Below, one piece after another: positions 32,519 through 40,288 of a stretch of 64,000 bases of DNA; the stretch's first letter is position 1; each line of letters starts with the position of its first letter. Origin of the DNA: Gemmataceae bacterium (lineage in GTDB: Bacteria; Planctomycetota; Planctomycetia; Gemmatales; Gemmataceae). The stretch is taken from contig JAKEET010000128.1 in NCBI GenBank assembly GCA_022616435.1, positions 62,001 through 126,000 of the forward strand, in the 5' to 3' direction. The notes under the pieces are model-generated. The model ran no database searches and was not told where the DNA came from. It saw only the letters and a list, made by a program, of their open reading frames with translations. The position numbers were made by a program, and so were the translations under genes.

Positions 32519-33837
32519 AATGCAGTGATGTACGACCCTGGCTCTACGTGAGCCGCGCGGCCGATCCTCTGCCGGGCGGCCTGCGGCGGCACCTGCGCCA
32601 TTGCCGGGCCTGCCGGCAACGTCGCCGGCGCCTGCTCCAGTTGGATGCCCAGGTCGCGGCCCTGCCGGCGCCACCGGCTTGTGAGGCGGCACGGCGGCGG
32701 TTTCTCGATCAGCTCGAGTCGTTGCCGGCTGCTCTCGGCACTCCGGCGGCCGAGGCGCCGCTGCCCGCGCCAAAGCCCCGGCGGGCGAGCAGACCGTTTT
32801 TCTACTGGGCGGCATCCATCCTGGTTGCGGCCGGATTAGCCGTGGCGCTCATCAACTGGCTCCCACGGGACGACCGGGCGCCGCCGGACGATGGGCGCGT
32901 GGCCGGCGCTTCGCTCACGTCCATGGATCGTCTCGTATTGCGGTTCGTCGACCGCGATCTGCGCTTGGCGGACACGCTGGTCGCCGCCGATCAGATGCAC
33001 ATCATCGCCGAAATGGCCGACGACCTGCGCGGCGAGGCGTTGCGACACGTGGATGGGGCGTCGGCCGAATCGTTGCCGCTGCTGACGGAGCTGTACGATC
33101 TGACGCTGCAACGCGGCGTGGTGGGCAGGATGCGATCCGTGCCGGCGGCCGAGCGTGCGGAGTTGCTCCGCGGCTTGTCGGAACGCCTGGACAAGACGGA
33201 AGCTGAAGTCGCGCGGGTGCTGGAGCGCTCCCCCGAAGACCTCGCCCTGCTGCTGCGGCCGATCCACAAGGCGACCCGGCAAGCGCGGGAACGGTTGGCC
33301 GGTCTGCACTTGCCGGCGCCTGCCCCGCCGCTGCGCTTGACGGAACGGGCCAATTCCCGCCAGGCGCTGCTGGCGGCGCTGGTCCTCAATGGCGTCCGGC
33401 TGGCCGAGGAGCCCGATCCGTTGCGGCGGGCGGACTACTGCTCCGACGTCGCCGATCAACTGCTGCAGGCGGTGTTCGCCGCGTCGGCCCAGGGCGAACG
33501 CGAGCAAGCGTCGCTGTTGAGCAAGCGGCTGGGGGATTTCATGCAGCGCGGCGTGTCGGCCAATCTCGCCCGCGTTCCGGCCGATGATCCGCGGATCGCC
33601 GACCTGCGGCAGGTGATGGGCCGCGCCGCCCAGATCCTGAGCGCCTTGGATCGCACTTTGGAGAACATGACCGCGCCCGCCGCAACCCGGCAGGACACCG
33701 TTTCCTGGCAGCGCCTGAAAGAGCTGGAATTCACGCTGAAGGACGTCGAGAAGGGTCTCAAGAAGGTCCAAAAGGCTTACAAGGACGGCGCGAAAGGTCA
33801 GCACAAAGGCAAGGGCAAAGGAAAATCCGCGGACTAA
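32515..33837 (+). CDS. Zinc-binding membrane anti-sigma factor with long outer domain (440 aa)
   Basis: The N-terminus carries a ZAS-type zinc motif: His26, Cys30 and Cys33 in HLRHCRAC, with Cys3 as possible fourth ligand. One transmembrane helix lies at about residues 95-116 (FFYWAASILVAAGLAVALIN). The roughly 320-residue outer part is mainly helical, with FVDRDLRLADTLVAADQMH and several heptad-like stretches. It ends in KGQHKGKGKGKSAD. ZAS proteins hold their sigma factor inactive at the membrane until a signal arrives. The large helical sensor domain is not one I recognise. ATG 32515 overlaps the sigma stop. Confidence 0.88.
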   Translation: MKCSDVRPWLYVSRAADPLPGGLRRHLRHCRACRQRRRRLLQLDAQVAALPAPPACEAARRRFLDQLESLPAALGTPAAEAPLPAPKPRRASRPFFYWAASILVAAGLAVALINWLPRDDRAPPDDGRVAGASLTSMDRLVLRFVDRDLRLADTLVAADQMHIIAEMADDLRGEALRHVDGASAESLPLLTELYDLTLQRGVVGRMRSVPAAERAELLRGLSERLDKTEAEVARVLERSPEDLALLLRPIHKATRQARERLAGLHLPAPAPPLRLTERANSRQALLAALVLNGVRLAEEPDPLRRADYCSDVADQLLQAVFAASAQGEREQASLLSKRLGDFMQRGVSANLARVPADDPRIADLRQVMGRAAQILSALDRTLENMTAPAATRQDTVSWQRLKELEFTLKDVEKGLKKVQKAYKDGAKGQHKGKGKGKSAD

Positions 33838-33852
33838 CCTGGGAGCGCCGCC

Positions 33853-34536
33853 ATGTCCCCCATGCGACCACTGCTGGCAAGCTTGTGGAGCTTTGTCGTG
33901 CTCGCGTCGTGCCTGGTGGTGTCGCAGGCCCAGGAATTCGCGAAGAAGAAAAAGGGCAAAGGACACTCCGAAGACGAGAAAATGCTCAAACTGCTCGAAA
34001 AGTCATTCAAGCACAAGGGTGATAAGAAAGGCGACAAGGGCGTTGACCCCGTTCGCGAGGCGGCAAAAGTCTTCCGCCATATCGACGCCGACGGGGACGG
34101 CCTCCTGGCGAACGACGAGATCCCCATGGCGCTCCGCGACAGTCTCGGCCGCTGGGACATCGACCGCGACGGCCGCATCAGCGCTCCGGAATACCTGGAG
34201 TACTTCGGGCGGCGCTTCGAATACCTGCGTCAGGACATCGCAGCCGGCATCATGGCGCCGCCGCGGTCGCGCGTGGTCGAATCGCTCAACGACGAGCGGC
34301 CGCGCGTGTTTCGCGCCGGCAAGCTGCCGCGGGAATTGCCCTCGTGGTTCGTCGAGCTGGACCAGGACCGCGACGGCCAAGTGGCCATGTGGGAATGGCG
34401 CCGTCAAAAGGGGGCTTCGGGGAAAGCGCTCATCGAGGAGTTTCGCGGCATCGATCGCAATGAGGATGGATTCATGACGCCCGAAGAGGCGCTGCGGCAT
34501 GTTCATCTCCAGCAGTCGAAGCGAGCACAGCCATGA
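33853..34536 (+). CDS. Exported EF-hand protein (four predicted calcium loops)
   Basis: A 227-residue protein with a signal peptide (1-26). A Lys-rich tract KKKKGKGHSEDEK follows, and another run KHKGDKKGDKG lies near residue 54. Four EF-hand loops are visible, starting near residues 78 (DADGDGLLANDE), 102 (DIDRDGRISAPE), 170 (DQDRDGQVAMWE) and 201 (DRNEDGFMTPEE). They are arranged as two pairs. It starts 15 bases after the anti-sigma stop, so it is probably in the sigma operon. Calcium sensing or calcium-stabilised structure outside the membrane is likely; a role as the input of the anti-sigma factor is inference. Confidence 0.88.
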   Translation: MSPMRPLLASLWSFVVLASCLVVSQAQEFAKKKKGKGHSEDEKMLKLLEKSFKHKGDKKGDKGVDPVREAAKVFRHIDADGDGLLANDEIPMALRDSLGRWDIDRDGRISAPEYLEYFGRRFEYLRQDIAAGIMAPPRSRVVESLNDERPRVFRAGKLPRELPSWFVELDQDRDGQVAMWEWRRQKGASGKALIEEFRGIDRNEDGFMTPEEALRHVHLQQSKRAQP

Positions 34537-34877
34537 AGCGACGCGACGCGGCGGCGCGAATCACGCAATGTGGAAGCTATCCCCCAACCCAGTCCCCGCG
34601 AAACAGGACGCGCTCCACTGGCAGCGCCGACTCGAGGATTCTCCGCTTCCGTGCAACCAGCCGGTCCACGAGGCGAAGTTCGCCGGCGTCACGAACGGCC
34701 GCGACATGAGACGCCTGGCATGGTGGTTGGTAGTTCGTGGTTTGGTGGTTCGTGGCCAACCACGAACCACTAACCACTATGCATATCGAGCCTCATGCAT
34801 CTGGCATACAAATCGGCGCGGATGTAGAATGGATGCCGTTGAGGTGGAGAGCATTCGTCCCGACGAGAGGGCCAGCC
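34537..34877. other. Gene-free stretch with inverted repeat
   Basis: Three hundred and forty-one bases without a supportable gene. An inverted repeat at about 34722-34778 consists of variants of TAGTTCGTGGTTTGGTGG and a complementary CCAACCACGAACCACTAACC. The minus frame at about 34577-34690 reads like a protein tail (LVARKRRILESALPVERV) but has no homologue I recognise. Confidence 0.5.
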
Positions 34878-35714
34878 ATGTCTCGGTCATCACGCGATGG
34901 ATTTACCTTGCTTGAACTGCTCGTCGTCATCGCCATCATTGCCATCTTGATCGGCCTGCTGCTCCCGGCCACCCGGCGCGTTCGTGGGGCAGCCGCAATC
35001 ACGCAGTGTCGAAACAATCTCAAGCAACTGATCCTGGCGTTGCACAACTTCCACGAAGCGGGCCGACCGTCCTATCCGTCAACGGGGGATCCGTTCGCGG
35101 CCGCCGTGCGGGCGTTTCCGCCCGGTTGTTTCGGTCCGGGGACGACGCCCGACGAGCGCCTTGGCTGGACGGTCGCGGTGTTGCCGTATTTGGAACACGA
35201 CGCCCTGTTCAAGCAATTCGACGTTGCGGCGGGGTATGCGGGGAACCTTGAGGCAGCCCAGGCCAGGATCGCGACACTGCTGTGTCCGGCCGCGAGTGAC
35301 CCGGCCACCGCCGGGGCGGTGACGCATTACGTCGCCATGGCCGGCATTCGGCGCGACGCCGCCCGGCGACCGGCGGGTGCGTCCAGCAACGGCTTCATGG
35401 GCTACGACCGCCTGACCTCGATGGCCATGATCAAGGACGGAACCTCCAATACCATCGCCCTGATGGAAACGCGTTCCGAGCTCGGGCCGTGGGCCCGCGG
35501 CGGCGTCTCGACCTTGCGCGGATTTGACCCGGCCGACGTGCCGCTGCACGACGTGCCGCTGCACGGCGACAGTCGCCCCTTCGGCGGGCATCCTCAAGGA
35601 ATGCAAGCGGCGATGGCCGACGGTTCGGTTCGTTTGATCCGCGCGTCGATCGAGCCGAGCAAGCTAGCCGCCGCGATCACCATCGCCGGCGGCGAACCGG
35701 CCGAGCTGGATTGA
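34878..35714 (+). CDS. DUF1559 prepilin-like protein (second copy)
   Basis: A 278-residue protein with a short leader, the prepilin motif [20 protein letters not shown], the [15 protein letters not shown] segment and the C-terminal [11 protein letters not shown]. It belongs to the same DUF1559 family as the protein at 4722-5696 but is shorter and clearly divergent in the middle. ATG 34878 gives a seven-residue leader before the cleavage site; longer forms begin inside the upstream repeat and are rejected. The next gene (DUF2306-like) follows after seven bases. Confidence 0.92.
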   Translation: MSRSSRDGFTLLELLVVIAIIAILIGLLLPATRRVRGAAAITQCRNNLKQLILALHNFHEAGRPSYPSTGDPFAAAVRAFPPGCFGPGTTPDERLGWTVAVLPYLEHDALFKQFDVAAGYAGNLEAAQARIATLLCPAASDPATAGAVTHYVAMAGIRRDAARRPAGASSNGFMGYDRLTSMAMIKDGTSNTIALMETRSELGPWARGGVSTLRGFDPADVPLHDVPLHGDSRPFGGHPQGMQAAMADGSVRLIRASIEPSKLAAAITIAGGEPAELD

Positions 35715-35721
35715 GCACTGC

Positions 35722-36384
35722 GTGAGGCGCCGCATGCTGACCACGGTTCTTCGCCTGCTCGCGGTCGTGTTGATCCTGCGCGTGCTGGTCACGATTCTCG
35801 CGAACTACCCGGATTACTTCCCTCCCGATTTCGATTCGCTCTTCCTGCAGGGCCGCGAAGCGACGTTCACCGGCGCTTACCCGCCGGCATTCTACGTGCA
35901 CATCTTCACCGGACCGTTGGTGCTGCTCAATGGGCTGATCCTGCTGAGCGACCGCGTTCGCCGGCGTCACGGCCGCTGGCACCGCGTCTTGGGGCGGGTT
36001 CAGGTCGGCGTGCTTCTGTTGTTCGTGCTGCCGAGCAGCGTGGTGATGTCCCGGCACGCCTTTGGCGGCTGGCCGGCCGGGCTGAGCTTCCTGCTGCTGT
36101 CGGCGGCGACCGCGGGTTGTGCGCTCGCCGGCGTGGTGCATGCGCGCCGCGGACGCTACGACCGGCATCGCCGGTGGATGATTCGCTGCTATGTCCTGAT
36201 TTGTTCGGCAGTGGCCCTTCGTCTATTCTCCGGGGCGGCGGGGCTTTTCGGCGTGTCGAGCCCCGAGGATGCGTACATCGTCGCCGCCTGGACGAGCTGG
36301 CTGCTCCCGCTGGCGGGCCTGGAGATCGTGCAGCGACTGACGGCGGCTCCGCGGCTAGCAGGCCCGGCGCCTGTTCCCAGATGA
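35722..36384 (+). CDS. DUF2306-like membrane protein
   Basis: A 220-residue protein with about six hydrophobic helices. The conserved block FYVHIFTGPLVLLNGLIL, then HGRWHRVLGRVQVGVLL, and HRRWMIRCYVLICSAVALR place histidine and arginine residues as in the DUF2306 family. The function is unknown; the histidines might bind heme. Start GTG 35722 or ATG 35734; both are in frame. It lies seven bases after the DUF1559 stop. Confidence 0.8.
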   Translation: MRRRMLTTVLRLLAVVLILRVLVTILANYPDYFPPDFDSLFLQGREATFTGAYPPAFYVHIFTGPLVLLNGLILLSDRVRRRHGRWHRVLGRVQVGVLLLFVLPSSVVMSRHAFGGWPAGLSFLLLSAATAGCALAGVVHARRGRYDRHRRWMIRCYVLICSAVALRLFSGAAGLFGVSSPEDAYIVAAWTSWLLPLAGLEIVQRLTAAPRLAGPAPVPR

Positions 36385-36440
36385 TGATCAAGGCGACCAC
36401 GAACCTTCGTACCGATGCGCCGGATCGATCTGAAGCGGAG

Positions 36441-37436
36441 CTACGCCGCCGGCGTCGGCTCGCGCAGCAGCGCGATCTGCACCCAGCCGTGCCACACGTC
36501 GCCGGGGGCGAGGACTTGCAAGCCGGTGTCGATGCCCTGCTGGTGCAAGTTGATCGCGTCCGTGATGCACGTGTAGGGCTCGAAGCAGATCGCCTGGCGG
36601 TGCGGCGGCGTGAACACCACCAGCTCGCGGAAGTCGCGGGCCGCCTCGACGACCAGCCGGCGGCCTTCGGCGGATTCCATGGCGCCGCAGTCGCGCGTGT
36701 CGCGGCGGCTGAACGGCACATCCGTGAACAGATCGTCGAAGTGGACGTCCGCGAAACGCCGCTCTTGCTGCGTGCGATTGCAGGCGAGCGTCGCGCCGGT
36801 GGGGAGGTTGTCCACCAGCTTCCACTGCGTGCCCGCTTCGATGTCGATGCACGCCTGGTCGCCGCCGAACGGGGCCACGCGGAAGTACGGGTGGTAGCCC
36901 AGCCCGAACGGCAAGGGCGTTGGCGCCGGGTTCTCGACCGCCGCCTCGATTCGGACTTCGCCGGCCATGAGGCGATACGTGATCCGCAGGAGGTACGCGG
37001 CCGGCCAGAGGTCCACAGCGTCGGCGGCGTCGCGCGCCGAATCGAACTCGGCCGTGACCCAGGCCTGGCCGGCGTCGGCGCCGTCGCCGGTGACGCGCCA
37101 CGGCCGCCGGACGACGAATCCGTGGATGGCGTTGGCGCCCGCGGAATCGTTGAGCGGTAACTGATACGATTTGCCTTCCCAGGTGAAGCGGCCGGCGCGG
37201 ATGCGATTCGGAAAGGGAAACAGGATCGGAATCCCGCTGCGAGTCGGCTTGAGCTCGTCGAAGAAGGCGGCGTCGCGGTACAAGATCTCCTCGCCGGCGA
37301 CGCACCAGCGATAGGCGTTGAAGCCCAGCGCCGGCCAGATTTCCACGCAACTCCCCTGGCCGTCGTCCAGCACCCACACGGTCGGATCGCGCGACAGCGC
37401 GTTGGTCCGGGTTTCCTGGCGAACGCGAAAACTCAC
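36441..37436 (-). CDS. Aldose 1-epimerase family protein
   Basis: A 331-residue mutarotase-like protein. Family blocks are SGIPILFPFPNRI, NAIHGFVVRRPW, PLPFGLGYHPYFRV and FTPPHRQAICFEPYTCITDA. The conserved His of GLGYHPYF and the Glu of CFEPYT are in the positions of the catalytic residues. It interconverts alpha and beta anomers of a sugar; the substrate is not certain. The start is GTG 37436, preceded by GGGGAGAG; the frame runs far upstream but that part is antisense of the dehydrogenase gene. Confidence 0.9.
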   Translation of the reverse strand: MSFRVRQETRTNALSRDPTVWVLDDGQGSCVEIWPALGFNAYRWCVAGEEILYRDAAFFDELKPTRSGIPILFPFPNRIRAGRFTWEGKSYQLPLNDSAGANAIHGFVVRRPWRVTGDGADAGQAWVTAEFDSARDAADAVDLWPAAYLLRITYRLMAGEVRIEAAVENPAPTPLPFGLGYHPYFRVAPFGGDQACIDIEAGTQWKLVDNLPTGATLACNRTQQERRFADVHFDDLFTDVPFSRRDTRDCGAMESAEGRRLVVEAARDFRELVVFTPPHRQAICFEPYTCITDAINLHQQGIDTGLQVLAPGDVWHGWVQIALLREPTPAA

Positions 37437-37523
37437 GACGTTCTCTCCCCGACCTCTTCGCTCGTAGCTATGTTGACACAAAACCCGGCTCGCGGCCAGT
37501 GCCTGTCGGTCGCACCGTGCGTC

Positions 37524-38615
37524 ATGAAGGGGATCGCCGTGCCTACGCTGTTCCAAGAACCGCTGGTCCATTTCACGGAAATGTTGTTCCAGGCCAGCGG
37601 CGTTCCCAAGAACGAGGCCAATCGCGTGGCCCGCAGCCTCGTGGACGCCAACCTGTGCGGCCACGATTCGCACGGCGTCATCCGCGTGATCCAGTACATC
37701 GACGCCATCGCCGATGGCCGGCTGAAACCGGGGGCGCCGTTCCAGGTCGTCAAGGAGACCGCGGGCGTGCTGGTGGTGGACGGCGGCTGGGGCCTTGGAC
37801 AGGTGCAAGCCCACCGGCTGCTCGAACGCCTGGTGCCGCGGGCGCAGGCGCTCGGCCTGGCGGCGGGGACATTGAAACATTGCGGACACATCGGCCGGCT
37901 GGGCGAATACGCCGAGGCCGCCGCCGCTCACAAGCTGGCCTTCATGGCCAGCGTGAACAACCACGGCTTCGGCCGCGGCGTGGCCCCGCCCGGCGGGACC
38001 GAGGCCCGCATCGGCACCAACCCGCTGTGCCTGGGAGCGCCCAGCAACGGCGACCCGGTGGTGCTCGACATCGGCACCAGCGTCGTGGCCGAGGGCAAGG
38101 TCCGCGTCGCGTACAACAAGGGCCAGCAAGTCCCCACCGGCTGGCTGCTCGATCCGCACGGCATGCCGACGACGAACCCGAGCGTCCTGTACAAGGAGCC
38201 GCGCGGCAGCATCTTGCCGCTCGGCGGCAATCAGGCGTACAAGGGCTTCGGCATCGGCCTGTTGCTCGACATGTTCGTCGGCGGCTTTTCGGGCGCGCCG
38301 TGCAGCGCGCCCGGCCGGCCGAACCTGTCCGCGAACGCCGTCTTCTTCCTGGTGCTGGATATTTCCCAATTCGCCGGCGCCGGTCACTTCCTCAGCGAGG
38401 TCACCAGCCTGGCCGACAACATTCGCGCCTGTCCGAAGGCCGCCGGCGTGAAGGAGATCACCCTCCCCGGCGATCCCGAGCGCCGCGCCAAGGCCCAGCG
38501 AATGGCCAACGGCATTTCGCTGGACGACGGCACCTGGGGCCAGCTCTCGGCCTTGGCGATGAAGCTGAAGGTGCCCGAGCCGACCGTCGAGTTCCGGGTC
38601 GACAAACCGAAGTGA
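37524..38615 (+). CDS. Malate/L-lactate dehydrogenase-like oxidoreductase (Ldh2 family)
   Basis: A 363-residue enzyme of the NAD(P)-dependent Ldh2/MdhC family. Typical blocks are LVDANLCGHDSHGVIRVIQY (with the catalytic His in HDSHGV), HCGHIGRLGEYAE, GGTEARIGTNPL and the late AYKGFGIGLLLDMFVGG. Members act on malate, L-sulfolactate, ureidoglycolate or sugar acids. A GTG at 37539 with AAGGGGAT just upstream is an alternative start. A 2-hydroxyacid dehydrogenase gene follows after 19 bases, so both probably act on one pathway. Confidence 0.9.
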   Translation: MKGIAVPTLFQEPLVHFTEMLFQASGVPKNEANRVARSLVDANLCGHDSHGVIRVIQYIDAIADGRLKPGAPFQVVKETAGVLVVDGGWGLGQVQAHRLLERLVPRAQALGLAAGTLKHCGHIGRLGEYAEAAAAHKLAFMASVNNHGFGRGVAPPGGTEARIGTNPLCLGAPSNGDPVVLDIGTSVVAEGKVRVAYNKGQQVPTGWLLDPHGMPTTNPSVLYKEPRGSILPLGGNQAYKGFGIGLLLDMFVGGFSGAPCSAPGRPNLSANAVFFLVLDISQFAGAGHFLSEVTSLADNIRACPKAAGVKEITLPGDPERRAKAQRMANGISLDDGTWGQLSALAMKLKVPEPTVEFRVDKPK

Positions 38616-38634
38616 TGTAGGATCGTCGGAGATC

Positions 38635-39594
38635 ATGGTGGAACGCGTATCCGTCATCCTGGTCTGTCACTGGCTGCCGGACGGCGAGCTGCCGCGCTGG
38701 CGCGACGAGTTTGCTGATTGCGAATTCGTGGACGGGCGCGATCCAGCCGTCGCCGCGCGCGAGCTGCCGCGGGCCAACATCGTCTACGGCTTGCCGGACG
38801 TCGGCAAGCTGGCCGCAGCGGCGTCCGTGCGCTGGATCCAGCTCGCGTCCGCCGGGGTGCCGGCCGCGCTGTGTCCCGTGGCGCTAGAGCGCAACATCCG
38901 CGTGACTAACCTGGCCGGGCTGTACGGTCCGACCATCGCCGAGCACGCCGTGGGGTTGATGCTGATCCTGAGCCGGAACTTGCAGATCGCCGAGCGCAAC
39001 CAGGCCGAGAAGAAATGGGACCGTAGCGTCGCCAACACGATGCGCGACCTGCACGGCGCGGCCATCGCCATCGTCGGCCTGGGCAACATCGGCCAGAACA
39101 TCGCGCGGCTGTGCAAGGCCCTGGGCATGCGCGTGGTCGGCTGCCGGCGCACGCCACGGCCGACGCCGTTCACCGACCGGGTCTATCCCTTGGCCGAGAT
39201 GAACACCATGCTCGCCGAGGCGGATTACGTGGCGGTCGCCGCGCCGTTGACCCGCGAGACCGACGGCCTGCTCGGCCCGGCGGAATTCAAGGCCATGCGC
39301 CCGGGCGCCATCTACATCAACGTGTCGCGCGGCCAGGTCGCCCAGGAAGCGGCACTCGTGGATGCGTTGCAATCCGGCCATCTCGGCGGCGCCGGGCTCG
39401 ACGTATTTGCCGTCGAGCCGCTGCCGGCGGAACATCCGCTGTGGTCGATGCCCAACGTCGCGATCAGCCCGCATGTCAGCGGCGAGACGGTGAACAACTC
39501 CGCGTTGCCGGCGCAACGCTTCACCCGCAACCTGCGCAGCTGGCTGGCCGGCCGCGAGCTGGAGGGGAATGTGGATGTGGCGCTGGGTTATTAG
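38635..39594 (+). CDS. D-2-hydroxyacid dehydrogenase
   Basis: A 319-residue NAD-dependent dehydrogenase. The Rossmann motif IVGLGNIGQNIARLC, the NVSRGQVAQEAALVDAL block and the DVFAVEPLPAEHPLW block with its Glu-His elements are typical of the family. Substrate binding residues cannot be used to name the substrate. ATG 38635 follows GGAGATC. It forms an operon with the Ldh2-type gene upstream. Confidence 0.93.
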   Translation: MVERVSVILVCHWLPDGELPRWRDEFADCEFVDGRDPAVAARELPRANIVYGLPDVGKLAAAASVRWIQLASAGVPAALCPVALERNIRVTNLAGLYGPTIAEHAVGLMLILSRNLQIAERNQAEKKWDRSVANTMRDLHGAAIAIVGLGNIGQNIARLCKALGMRVVGCRRTPRPTPFTDRVYPLAEMNTMLAEADYVAVAAPLTRETDGLLGPAEFKAMRPGAIYINVSRGQVAQEAALVDALQSGHLGGAGLDVFAVEPLPAEHPLWSMPNVAISPHVSGETVNNSALPAQRFTRNLRSWLAGRELEGNVDVALGY

Positions 39595-39679
39595 GGCAAA
39601 ACTCAAAATCCGAAGCATGATTCCTTCTCGTCTTTAAGGCAGACGCCCTCTGTTTCTCGTACACACAGGGAGGACCTTC

Positions 39680-40216
39680 ATGCGAATAGCCAGCGCCTTG
39701 GTCGTCGTCCTTGTGCTCGGCGTCGGCATGAGCCCGGGCCAAGGCCGGAAAGAACCGCCTGCGAAGCCTGACCCCAAGGTTCCCTGGGGCAAGGCCGTCG
39801 AAGGGCTCCAGTGCTGGTTGCAAGCCGACAAGGCCGTCTGGAAGGTTGGTGAGGTTCCCACGTTTCGACTCCATGTCCGCAACCAGGGAAAACGGGACCT
39901 CGAGATTCACATGGCCCAGGCCGCGTGCGAACTCGAGTTCGACGGCGTCTGGATTGATTGGAACGCCCCGGTAAGCATTCTCGCAAGCAGATGGCCCGCC
40001 GGTCGCCACTACGATGATTTCGAAGTGCGTGTAACGCTGGAAGCGCCGTGGGCCCGTGGCAACCAACCGATCGCTCTGAAAACCGGCAACCACAAGGTCC
40101 GCGTGGCGTATGTCACTCTGGACCGCAAACAGCCGGTCCGTGTTGTGAGCAATACGGTCGAGATTCAGGTGGTTGCCGCCGCTGGAGACCGTCCGCACAG
40201 CAATCGCGCTCTTTGA
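39680..40216 (+). CDS. Exported hypothetical protein
   Basis: A 178-residue protein with a signal peptide of about 20 residues and a strong ribosome binding site (GGGAGG nine bases before ATG). The mature part is beta-rich, with FRLHVRNQGKRDLEIHM resembling an immunoglobulin-like domain, and NHKVRVAYVTLDRKQPVRVV at the end. I do not recognise a family. It stands alone between the dehydrogenase operon and the convergent pgpH gene. Confidence 0.72.
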   Translation: MRIASALVVVLVLGVGMSPGQGRKEPPAKPDPKVPWGKAVEGLQCWLQADKAVWKVGEVPTFRLHVRNQGKRDLEIHMAQAACELEFDGVWIDWNAPVSILASRWPAGRHYDDFEVRVTLEAPWARGNQPIALKTGNHKVRVAYVTLDRKQPVRVVSNTVEIQVVAAAGDRPHSNRAL

Positions 40217-40288
40217 GGTATAACCCAGGTCGCCAGCGTCTGCAATCGGCGGATGCGACCCAGGTCTTCGTTCATCCCATCGGCACGT

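Noticed and set aside
34577-34777. A possible small minus-strand gene after the EF-hand gene
   Set aside because: Its first third is translated from an inverted repeat and the rest matches no family I recognise; no ribosome binding site is seen.
37437-38657. A long N-terminal extension of the aldose epimerase frame
   Set aside because: It translates the opposite strand of the Ldh2-type dehydrogenase; the epimerase fold begins just after GTG 37436, which has its own ribosome binding site.
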